The position numbers and the translations under genes were made by a program. From an uncultured Bacteroidota bacterium (lineage in GTDB: Bacteria > Bacteroidota > Bacteroidia > Chitinophagales > Chitinophagaceae): a stretch of 11,623 nt of DNA. Each line of letters starts with the position of its first letter. Within the stretch, counting starts at the first letter, position 1. This document shows positions 1 through 7,347 of this stretch, piece by piece. The DNA lies in contig CAJATB010000042.1 in NCBI GenBank assembly GCA_903944755.1, positions 1 to 11,623 on the forward strand, in the 5' to 3' direction. Under the pieces are notes generated by a model. It did no database searches. It saw nothing but the letters and a program-made list of their open reading frames with translations, and had not been told where the DNA came from.

Positions 1-91
1 CCGATCTAGTATTCAAAAAATATTAATTATAAAATTGACGATAAAAATATAGTTATAGAATAATTTAAAATAATGCAAGTAATCTTCGAAT

Positions 92-123
92 AATCATAGT
101 TTACTATGATTCACAAGAATCAT
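92..123. promoter_or_regulatory. Two overlapping inverted repeats upstream of the SusC-like gene
   Basis: Seen directly: AATCATAG (92-99) and CTATGATT (104-111) form a perfect 8-bp dyad with a 4-base spacer. ATGATTC (106-112) and GAATCAT (117-123) form a perfect 7-bp dyad, also with a 4-base spacer. The dyads share bases 106-111, so as RNA hairpins they exclude each other; as DNA they give three half-sites, AATCAT/ATGATT/AATCAT. They end 24 bases before the start codon of the porter gene. Inference: an operator for an unseen regulator, or a leader structure of the operon mRNA. I could not place a convincing Bacteroidota -7/-33 promoter in bases 1-147, which are very AT-rich. Confidence 0.4.
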
Positions 124-147
124 CATTAAAAACCCAAATGAAAAATT

Positions 148-3100
148 ATGGAAAAAAAATCATCTTTTCCTAAATCTAAATTCTTCACAAAAATAGCCAG
201 GGCTATGAAAATCTCAATCTTTTTGTTTTTAATTTCAATGCAACTTTCTGCTAAAAATTATGCGCAACAAAAAATTTCTTTGAGTTCAGACAGAGCAGAT
301 ATTCAAACTGTTTTCAAATTAATTGAAAAGCAGTCTGTTTATCGCTTCTTTTACAGTAATGATGTTTTGCTAGCTACTAAGGAAGTAACTGTGCAATTCA
401 AAGACGCTGAACTTGGCGAGGTTTTAAACAAGGTTTTAGATGGCTTAGCTGTAAAGTGGAAGCTTTTAGATAACAAAAACATTGTCATTTCAAACTTATC
501 AGACAAGGGTAATTATTTAAACACAGCTAATGCATCATATGCAGACTCGGTAATCGTAGGTTTTGTTAAGACAAGTGAAGAGGGTACTCCTTTGAAAGGT
601 GTAACCGTTTTACTTAAAGGAACTAATACTAAAACAACAACCGATGATAATGGAAGGTACCAAATTAGAGTTCCTAGTTCAAGTGCTGTCTTGATTTTTA
701 GCTATGTTGGCTATTTAAATAAAGAGCTAGTTATCAATAAATCGACTTCACAAGATGTTACACTTAAGGTTAACACAAAAGCACTCGATGAAGTTGTTGT
801 AGTTGGTTATGGCAAACAAAACAGAAGAGAAGTAACTGGTGCAATTGTGAGTATTTCTGAAACACAATTAAAAGAAATTGCTGTTAGTAGTTTTGAAAAT
901 GCAATACAAGGTAAAGTGGCTGGCTTGGAAGTTTCAGTCCCTTCTGGTGAACCAGGGTCAGCACCTGTAATTCGAATTAGAGGTGCTGCATCTATTTCTG
1001 CAGGTAATGATCCTTTATATGTAATTGATGGGTTACCAATTTCCAGTAATAGTGGGTTACAACAAAACATTGGTCAAAGAACAGAGGCATATACTGTGCC
1101 TAGAATTAACCCTTTCACTACCATTAATCCGAACGATATACAATCTATTGAGGTGTTAAAAGATGCTTCTGCCGCTGGTATTTACGGTTCTAGAGGATCA
1201 AACGGGGTTATTATGGTTACCACAAAAAAAGGTGTTAAAAATAAAAGACAAATATCTTTCAATGCGTACACCGGTTTTAATGAAGCAACAAATTTGCCTA
1301 AATTAATGGAATCTGAAGAATTAATTCAATACACTAAAGAGGCTAGGAATAACAACTATCTCCAAACAAATGATCCTACAAACCCTGCGAGTAAAACTTA
1401 CAACCCTTTATACAATGCCAATTCAAATGCTGGAAGAGGGACCACTGCAAGTTTCTTAATACCTGAAAAATATTTAAATTGGGATGGCACGAACACTGAT
1501 TGGTTAAGCTTAGTACTTTCTAGAGGAATGGTTTCAAACTATAATTTATCTGTAAGCGGTGGTAAAGAAAACTTGACTTATTATACTTCAGCTGGTTATT
1601 ATACTGAAGAGGGTTCTATTAAAGGGTCTAAATTTGATCGTTATACATTTAGAGCAAATGTAGTTGATGATATTACTTCAAAGCTTCAAGTAGGTTCAAG
1701 TATTAATATTGCTTTTACTGATAATAATCGTTTACCAGCTAATGGTCCTTATTTTGCCTTGCCTCCTGGTATTATATATGATGCAATGGTTCATTCTCCA
1801 TTGATAAAGCCTTATTTAGCTGATGGTAGTATAAATCAAAGTGATAACCAAAATCAACTAGGGGCCTATATGACAACTGCTAATAATCCATTAGCAACCA
1901 TGGCAGCTATTAAAGAGAATATTAAAAATTTGCGTGTTTTTGGTAATACGTATCTTAAATATACTATCCTTCCTGATTTATCGGTTAAAACCTATTTAGG
2001 TATAGATATTGACAGCTATCAACAATCTTATTATAAAGGAGTTACTTTATTATACAGAGGTGCGACAAAACCTGATCCTTTTGCAAAATCAAGTACTTCT
2101 CAAGGGTTGAATTGGATTTGGGAAAATACTTTGGATTATTCTAAATCATTTAATGATCATAAATTAACTCTACTTGCTGGTTATACTGCACAAAAGCAAA
2201 ACAATGATTTACAATTTATACAAGCAAATAGTTTTCCTGATGATCAAGTGCAAACTATTAGTGGTGGTATTGTTACTGGCGGTTCCGCTACTAAAGAACA
2301 ATGGTCACTTGCTTCTGCTTTGGCAAGGGTGAATTATGCATACAATGAGAAATATTTATTATCTGCTTTAATACGTTCTGATAAATCTTCAAGATTTGGA
2401 ATTGGTAATCAAACTGGTGTTTTCCCTTCTGTTTCTGCAGGTTGGAGAATTGACCAAGAAGATTTCATGACAAGTCTAGATTTTGTTAATGAATTAAAAA
2501 TAAGAACAAGTTATGGTTTAACGGGAAACTTTCAAATCCCTAATTATGGGTCTATTGGTTTATTGAATAATTCAAATTATGTATTTGGTAATGCTATTAC
2601 AAGTGGTATAGGGAGAGCTACTTTAAACAACGACAAATTAAGTTGGGAGTCAAAAAAGCAACTTGATATTGGTATAGATTTTGGTTTATTTAATGATCGT
2701 ATCTATGGTGGATTTGATTATTACAATAGTATCACTTCTGATTTGTTGTTAAATGTAAATATTGCTTCCTCTGCAGGCTTTACAACAGCATTAACCAATA
2801 TTGGTGAAGTAGAAAATAAAGGAGTTGAATTTACCTTGTCAACAAGAAACATAATAGGGAAGTTCCAATGGAGTACTGATTTTAATATTAGTGCTAATCG
2901 AAATAAGGTTTTAAAACTTGGGCCAACTGGCGATCCGATATTGAGTGTAGGAAGTGCAGGGGATATTAGACACATTACACGTATCGGCGACCCAGTAGGT
3001 AGTTATTATGGATACCAAGTTGTAGGGGTATACCAACATATGGAAGAAATTGCAGCTGCGCCAAAAGATTTGTTAGTTGGTACTGGTGGTGCAAGACCTG

Positions 3101-3678
3101 GGGATTTACAATTCAAAGATGTTAATGGAGATGGTGTTATTTCTCCTTTAGACAGGACGGTACTTGGTAATTATATGCCTGATTTTACATACGGTATTAC
3201 TAATAAATTCAGGTACAAAAATTTAGATTTAAGTGTTTTTATTCAGGGTGTAGAGGGAAGAGAAATTCTTAACTTAACTCAAAGACACTTGTTAAACGGG
3301 GAGGCTAATTTTAATTCTTACGCTGAATATAGGAACAGGTGGGTTTCTGTTGAACAACCAGGTAATGGAAAAATTCCAAGAGGAGATAGTAACTCTGGTT
3401 TACATGGTTATAATATGAGGCCTTCTTCCTTCCAAGTGGAAGACGGATCATATGTAAGACTTAGGAATATTACACTAGGGTACGAATTCCCTATTCCAAG
3501 AGTGTCTAAAAAAGTAAGAGTATACTTAACAGGAACCAATTTATTTATATGGTCTAAATATTTAGGTTTTAATCCAGAAGTTCAACAACAAGCAACCAAT
3601 AACCTTGTTCCTGGAGAAGATTATGGTGCTTATCCAGTTTCTAGAACTTTTTTACTTGGATTTAACTTAACATTTTAA
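148..3678 (+). CDS. SusC-like TonB-dependent outer-membrane porter (RagA/SusC family) with STN domain
   Basis: This is the outer-membrane beta-barrel of a SusCD complex, importing oligosaccharides into the periplasm with TonB energy. The 1176 residues are typical of the STN-bearing SusC class. Domains in order: N-terminal stretch and signal peptide (1-40, hydrophobic core about 22-34, ending SAKNYAQ); secretin/TonB N-terminal STN domain (about 48-115); carboxypeptidase-regulatory-like Ig fold (about 135-210); the SusC hallmark LDEVVVVGYG (213-222); plug (about 226-362) with KDASAAGIYGSRGSNGVI; then the barrel, including the family motif DVNGDGVI near residue 990, and a C-terminal phenylalanine that fits the barrel-assembly signal. 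ATG 148 gives a 19-residue charged extension before the hydrophobic core, common in this class; Met20 (ATG 205) is a possible alternative start. The STN domain normally contacts a FecR-type anti-sigma factor, but none is visible here. It is the first gene of the operon, 21 bases before the SusD-like gene. The substrate cannot be read from the sequence. Confidence 0.96.
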   Translation: MEKKSSFPKSKFFTKIARAMKISIFLFLISMQLSAKNYAQQKISLSSDRADIQTVFKLIEKQSVYRFFYSNDVLLATKEVTVQFKDAELGEVLNKVLDGLAVKWKLLDNKNIVISNLSDKGNYLNTANASYADSVIVGFVKTSEEGTPLKGVTVLLKGTNTKTTTDDNGRYQIRVPSSSAVLIFSYVGYLNKELVINKSTSQDVTLKVNTKALDEVVVVGYGKQNRREVTGAIVSISETQLKEIAVSSFENAIQGKVAGLEVSVPSGEPGSAPVIRIRGAASISAGNDPLYVIDGLPISSNSGLQQNIGQRTEAYTVPRINPFTTINPNDIQSIEVLKDASAAGIYGSRGSNGVIMVTTKKGVKNKRQISFNAYTGFNEATNLPKLMESEELIQYTKEARNNNYLQTNDPTNPASKTYNPLYNANSNAGRGTTASFLIPEKYLNWDGTNTDWLSLVLSRGMVSNYNLSVSGGKENLTYYTSAGYYTEEGSIKGSKFDRYTFRANVVDDITSKLQVGSSINIAFTDNNRLPANGPYFALPPGIIYDAMVHSPLIKPYLADGSINQSDNQNQLGAYMTTANNPLATMAAIKENIKNLRVFGNTYLKYTILPDLSVKTYLGIDIDSYQQSYYKGVTLLYRGATKPDPFAKSSTSQGLNWIWENTLDYSKSFNDHKLTLLAGYTAQKQNNDLQFIQANSFPDDQVQTISGGIVTGGSATKEQWSLASALARVNYAYNEKYLLSALIRSDKSSRFGIGNQTGVFPSVSAGWRIDQEDFMTSLDFVNELKIRTSYGLTGNFQIPNYGSIGLLNNSNYVFGNAITSGIGRATLNNDKLSWESKKQLDIGIDFGLFNDRIYGGFDYYNSITSDLLLNVNIASSAGFTTALTNIGEVENKGVEFTLSTRNIIGKFQWSTDFNISANRNKVLKLGPTGDPILSVGSAGDIRHITRIGDPVGSYYGYQVVGVYQHMEEIAAAPKDLLVGTGGARPGDLQFKDVNGDGVISPLDRTVLGNYMPDFTYGITNKFRYKNLDLSVFIQGVEGREILNLTQRHLLNGEANFNSYAEYRNRWVSVEQPGNGKIPRGDSNSGLHGYNMRPSSFQVEDGSYVRLRNITLGYEFPIPRVSKKVRVYLTGTNLFIWSKYLGFNPEVQQQATNNLVPGEDYGAYPVSRTFLLGFNLTF

Positions 3679-3699
3679 TTAAAATTTAAATAAACTAGT

Positions 3700-5091
3700 A
3701 TGAAAAAAAATATTTTATTTACACTCTTAATTCTTATACAATTTTCATGTAGTAAAGAATTTACAGAATTGTCTCCAATTTCTGAGAGAAATATCCAATC
3801 TGCCTATAAAACAGCAACTGATTTTTCAGTAGCAGTGAATGGAGCTTATGACGCACTTCAGTTATCAGGTACTTATGGTAAAGTATATTTACTATTAAAT
3901 GAAATGAGGTCAGACAATACTTTTAATGGTGGTGGTGCAAATGGTATTGCAGCTACATTGCAAGAAATTGATTTGTTTAAAGAAATTGCAACAGCTACAG
4001 AGCTATCATCAAGTTGGGCTGATTCGTATAAAGGAATTGCACGATGCAATATTATTTTAGATAAAATTGATGCATCAGTTGTTCCTGACGACCTTAAAAA
4101 AAGATACAAGGGAGAAGCTTTATACATTCGTTCTTTATTTTATTATAACCTAGCCATCATTTTTGGCAATGTCCCTTTACAACTTACTGACGTTGCATCT
4201 CCCGGTGATGTAAATCTTAAGCAGTATTCTGCTAATGAAGTATATGCTCAAATCATTACCGACTTAACACTTGCCGAAACGCTATTGCCCGCTAAATATA
4301 CAGGTGTTGATGTGGGACGTGTTACAACTGGTGCTGTAAGTACTTTACTAGGGAAAGTGTATTTAACTAAAGGGGATAAGACTAATGCAATTGTTGCTTT
4401 AAATAAAGTGGTAAATTCTAAAAACTATACTTTAGTTACAGATTATGCTAAACTTTGGGGAGGAGCTAATGAAAATGGAGCAGAATCTATTTTTGAAATA
4501 CAGTTTAAAACTGGTGGACAAGGAGAGGGTAGTGGTTACTTTGAATACTTTGCCTCAATTTTAGGAAGGTCAGGAGGTGTTGGTGGTGGAAATACACCTA
4601 TGCCAATGACCCCAGACTTATTAGCTTCATACGAAGTTGGTGATTTACGCTATGCAAAATCAATTTACAAAAACAATAAATTACCTGACACTACATACTC
4701 TTTAAAATATATCACAACACAGACTACCACTTTTGATGGTGACAATAATTGGTATGTTTCTAGATATGCTGATGTGTTATTAATGTTAGCGGAAGCACTG
4801 GGCGAAGGTACAGAAGCTTATACCCATATAAATTTAGTAAGAGCGCGTGCTGGTTTACCAGCAATAAGCGCAAGTACTTCAGGTACTTTTACTGAAAAAA
4901 TACTTAAAGAACGAAGGTCTGAATTTGCATTAGAAAATCATCGTTGGCAAGATTTGTTAAGGCTAGGTGCTGCTACATCAACAATTGCTAAACATTTAAG
5001 TATTACCGAATCCAATGTTAGAAAGGTGTTCCCTATTCCACAAAAAGAAATTGATGTATCAAACGGTAAACTTATTCAAAATACATTCTAA
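3700..5091 (+). CDS. SusD/RagB-family surface glycan-binding lipoprotein
   Basis: This is the lid and glycan-binding partner of the SusC-like porter, anchored on the outer face of the outer membrane. The first 17 residues are a lipoprotein signal with Cys17 in the lipobox (QFSC). The residues after it, SKEF, carry the charged look of a Bacteroidota surface-export signal. The N-terminal part (about 23-55, with TATDFSVAVNGAYDALQ) and the helical body fit the SusD TPR-like fold. The C-terminal half has the usual family signatures: YADVLLMLAEAL near 355, LKERRSEFALENHRWQDLLRLG in two pieces around 402-423, and the ending FPIPQKEIDVSNG. At 463 residues it is at the short end of the family but looks complete. 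It lies 21 bases after the porter gene. The bases AAATAAAC occur 4 bases before its ATG and 3 bases before that of the following gene, consistent with A-rich Bacteroidota translation starts. Ligand identity is unknown. Confidence 0.96.
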   Translation: MKKNILFTLLILIQFSCSKEFTELSPISERNIQSAYKTATDFSVAVNGAYDALQLSGTYGKVYLLLNEMRSDNTFNGGGANGIAATLQEIDLFKEIATATELSSSWADSYKGIARCNIILDKIDASVVPDDLKKRYKGEALYIRSLFYYNLAIIFGNVPLQLTDVASPGDVNLKQYSANEVYAQIITDLTLAETLLPAKYTGVDVGRVTTGAVSTLLGKVYLTKGDKTNAIVALNKVVNSKNYTLVTDYAKLWGGANENGAESIFEIQFKTGGQGEGSGYFEYFASILGRSGGVGGGNTPMPMTPDLLASYEVGDLRYAKSIYKNNKLPDTTYSLKYITTQTTTFDGDNNWYVSRYADVLLMLAEALGEGTEAYTHINLVRARAGLPAISASTSGTFTEKILKERRSEFALENHRWQDLLRLGAATSTIAKHLSITESNVRKVFPIPQKEIDVSNGKLIQNTF

Positions 5092-5116
5092 TTAATTTAA
5101 TTTAAAAATAAACAAA

Positions 5117-6022
5117 ATGAAAAAAATATTCATTATTTCTTCCTTATTCCTACTTGCATTTAATACTACCATTAGTGCGCAAGCAACTCAAGATAAAAGA
5201 ATTAGAGTTGTTGCAATTTTTGCACATCCTGATGATGCGGATTCGAAAATGGGCGGCACCGCTGCGTTGCTTGCAAAAATGGGTGTTGCAGTTAAGTTTG
5301 TGTCGTTAACAAACGGAGATGCTGGGCACTTTGCTGAAGGTGGAGGTGTTTTGGGTCAAAGAAGAAGAGAAGAAGCGCAAAGAGCTGCTAAAAAATATGG
5401 TATTGATGAGTATGTAGTATTAAACAATCATGATGGAGAGTTATTGCCTGACTTGAATGTAAGAATGCAAGTAATTCGTGAAATTAGAAAATGGAATGCA
5501 GATGTGGTTTTAGGATTGCGTCCTAATGATTACCATCCTGACCATAGAAATGCTGGAAAATTAGTTGAAGATGCTTCTTATATGGTTGCCGTACCTAATG
5601 TTGCCGCAGATGTTCCTGCCTTAAAAAAGAATCCAGTGTTTTTGTATATGCAAGACAATTTCAAAAAACCAAATCCATTCAGTCATGATATAGTAATTGG
5701 TATTGACGAAGTGTTAGATCAAAAGGTTGATGGTTTAAATGAACATACTTCACAAATGTATGAGTGGCTTCCTTGGATAAGCAATGGTGGACAAATTGAT
5801 ACAAAAGTTCCTACCGATCCAGCAGAAAGAAAAACATGGTTAAAGAGTCGTTGGATGGGAAGAAACATGTCAGCACCTCAAAGAGCTGGATTAGCTAAAT
5901 GGTATTCAGCTGAAAAAGCAGCAAGCTTTAAATTTGCTGAATCTTTTGAAATTACAGAATATGGTGCACAGCCTACTGAAGCTGACATAAGAAGATTGTT
6001 CCCAATGTTGTCTAACAAATAA
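5117..6022 (+). CDS. Secreted PIG-L (LmbE-like) family zinc deacetylase
   Basis: PIG-L family enzymes are metal-dependent N-deacetylases, mostly acting on N-acetylglucosamine-type groups (MshB, BshB, PIG-L itself). The 301-residue protein starts with a signal peptide (about 1-22, ending ISAQA), so it should act in the periplasm or at the surface. The metal and catalytic motif AHPDD is at 36-40: His37 and Asp40 are the expected ligands and Asp39 the general base. The second motif, HPDH at 140-143, supplies the remaining histidine ligand. All key positions are intact; the residue after AHPDD is Ala where many members have Glu. The C-terminal third (about 215-301) extends past the core fold and is rich in charged and aromatic residues. 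It sits 25 bases after the SusD-like gene in the same operon, so its likely job is to remove acetyl groups from the imported glycan. That is inference from context; O-acetyl or non-sugar substrates are possible. Confidence 0.9.
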   Translation: MKKIFIISSLFLLAFNTTISAQATQDKRIRVVAIFAHPDDADSKMGGTAALLAKMGVAVKFVSLTNGDAGHFAEGGGVLGQRRREEAQRAAKKYGIDEYVVLNNHDGELLPDLNVRMQVIREIRKWNADVVLGLRPNDYHPDHRNAGKLVEDASYMVAVPNVAADVPALKKNPVFLYMQDNFKKPNPFSHDIVIGIDEVLDQKVDGLNEHTSQMYEWLPWISNGGQIDTKVPTDPAERKTWLKSRWMGRNMSAPQRAGLAKWYSAEKAASFKFAESFEITEYGAQPTEADIRRLFPMLSNK

Positions 6023-6036
6023 GTTTATATAAATTC

Positions 6037-6072
6037 AATTTCTAGTTCCTGTTAATACAGGGACTAGAAATT
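6037..6072 (+). promoter_or_regulatory. 15-bp stem-loop between the deacetylase and permease genes
   Basis: Bases 6037-6051 pair with 6058-6072 around the 6-base loop TTAATA. All 15 positions pair, one of them as a G-U wobble in the RNA. The stem ends 12 bases before the GTG start of the permease and begins 14 bases after the deacetylase stop. No strong T-run follows (TTTAAATTCC), so a full terminator is doubtful. More plausible roles are partial termination, an mRNA processing or stability element that uncouples the SusCD part from the downstream part, or occlusion of the permease start. Its existence is certain from the sequence; the function is inference. Confidence 0.6.
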
Positions 6073-6084
6073 TAAATTCCCCAA

Positions 6085-7314
6085 GTGAAAAAGAATTATT
6101 TTATTGTTGGCTTAGTCTTATTGACCTTTTTTGTCATATCTTTTTTGACAAATATTATTGGACCACTTATACCTGAAATAATAAGTTCGTTTAACTTAAG
6201 TCTTACATTAGTTTCTTTCCTTCCATTTGCCTTTTTTGTTGCCTACGGTTTTATGTCAATCCCTGCTGGGATAATGACAGAAAAATATGGGGGCAAATTT
6301 GTAATGCTTTTCGCATTTGGGATTTCCTTTTTTGGGGCTTTACTATTTGGACTGTATCCCCAATACAATATGGCTATTGTTTCATTGTTTCTGATTGGGT
6401 CAGGAATGGCAATGTTACAAGTTGTAATTAATCCGTTACTAAGGAGCGCAGGCGGTGAGTCTGAGTTTTCTTTTTATTCTTTGTTAGGACAATTATTTTT
6501 TGGCTTGGCTTCTTTCCTAAGCCCCCTAGTGTATTCGTATCTATCAAAAAATATGAGTACAAATAAGAATATTTTATTTGAAATGTTGAATAAGGTTGTA
6601 CCTGAAAACTTAAGTTGGGTTTCTTTTTACTGGGTTTTTTCTTTTATCTCCTTAATTATGATTGTGGTTATTGCCTTGTTTAATATCCCGAAAATTAAAT
6701 TAAATGAAGATGAAAAATCGGGTGCTTTTAAAGTGCATATGGAACTTCTAAAAAACAAAACTGTTATTTTATATTTTATAGGTATTTTTTGTTACGTTGG
6801 TTCTGAACAAGGTGTTGCTAATTGGATCTCCCAATTTTTATTTACCTATCATGCGTACGATCCTCAAACAATAGGTGCACAAGTTGTATCATGGTTTTGG
6901 GGAATGATGACCGCTGGTACTTTTGTTGGTTTGTTACTTGTAAAATTATTTGATAGTAGAAATATTTTAGTATTCTTCACGTCTTTGGCAATCCTTTCCT
7001 TATCTATTGCTTTATTTGGCGGATCGGGTATTACTCTTTATGCTTTTCCTGCCATTGGTTTTTTTATTGCAGTAATGTATCCAATTATAATATCTCTAGG
7101 CCTTAACTCGTTGGCTAGTCATCATGGTTCATTTGCAGGCATCTTAATGACTGCTATTTGCGGTGGCGCTGTTATTCCTTTAATTGTTGGAGTGCTAGGC
7201 GATTATTTTACTCTAAAATATGGGATGCTTTTTTTATACATCACTTTTGGTTATATACTTTTTATTGGAATATGGGCTAAGCCTTTAATTAATAATAGCC
7301 AACTCAAATCCTAA
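6085..7314 (+). CDS. MFS sugar permease, FucP/GlcP-like branch
   Basis: This is an inner-membrane 12-helix transporter, likely a proton symporter bringing monosaccharides or small products of the operon into the cytoplasm. The 409-residue length fits the family. Seen: repeated hydrophobic segments along the chain; a helix 2-3 loop PAGIMTEKYGGK (60-71) of MFS type; LQVVINP (111-117), matching the LQ..NP signature of the GlcP branch; a central loop near 200-225; YVGSEQGVANWISQF (about 237-251), matching the family's YVG-E motif in helix 7; and GGAVIPLIVGVLGD (360-373) in helix 11. The start is GTG at 6085, giving MKKNYF directly before the first helix; no upstream ATG would give a better start. 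It follows the deacetylase by 62 bases that hold a strong hairpin. Family relatives carry fucose, glucose, galactose or N-acetylglucosamine, so the sugar cannot be assigned. It could also act on a disaccharide or uronate product. Confidence 0.88.
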   Translation: MKKNYFIVGLVLLTFFVISFLTNIIGPLIPEIISSFNLSLTLVSFLPFAFFVAYGFMSIPAGIMTEKYGGKFVMLFAFGISFFGALLFGLYPQYNMAIVSLFLIGSGMAMLQVVINPLLRSAGGESEFSFYSLLGQLFFGLASFLSPLVYSYLSKNMSTNKNILFEMLNKVVPENLSWVSFYWVFSFISLIMIVVIALFNIPKIKLNEDEKSGAFKVHMELLKNKTVILYFIGIFCYVGSEQGVANWISQFLFTYHAYDPQTIGAQVVSWFWGMMTAGTFVGLLLVKLFDSRNILVFFTSLAILSLSIALFGGSGITLYAFPAIGFFIAVMYPIIISLGLNSLASHHGSFAGILMTAICGGAVIPLIVGVLGDYFTLKYGMLFLYITFGYILFIGIWAKPLINNSQLKS

Positions 7315-7347
7315 TAGTACTAGAAATTTCGTTTTAAATTTTTATTT

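Noticed and set aside
35..59. TTGACG with a downstream TATAGA as a sigma-70 type promoter for the operon
   Set aside because: The spacing is only 13 bases and the Bacteroidota housekeeping sigma uses a different consensus; in DNA this AT-rich such matches are expected by chance.
807..1070. Minus-strand open frames inside the SusC-like, SusD-like and lyase-like genes (here 807-1070; others at 2721-2975, 3873-4127 and 7522-7713)
   Set aside because: Each is short and antisense to a strongly supported gene, with no independent coding evidence.
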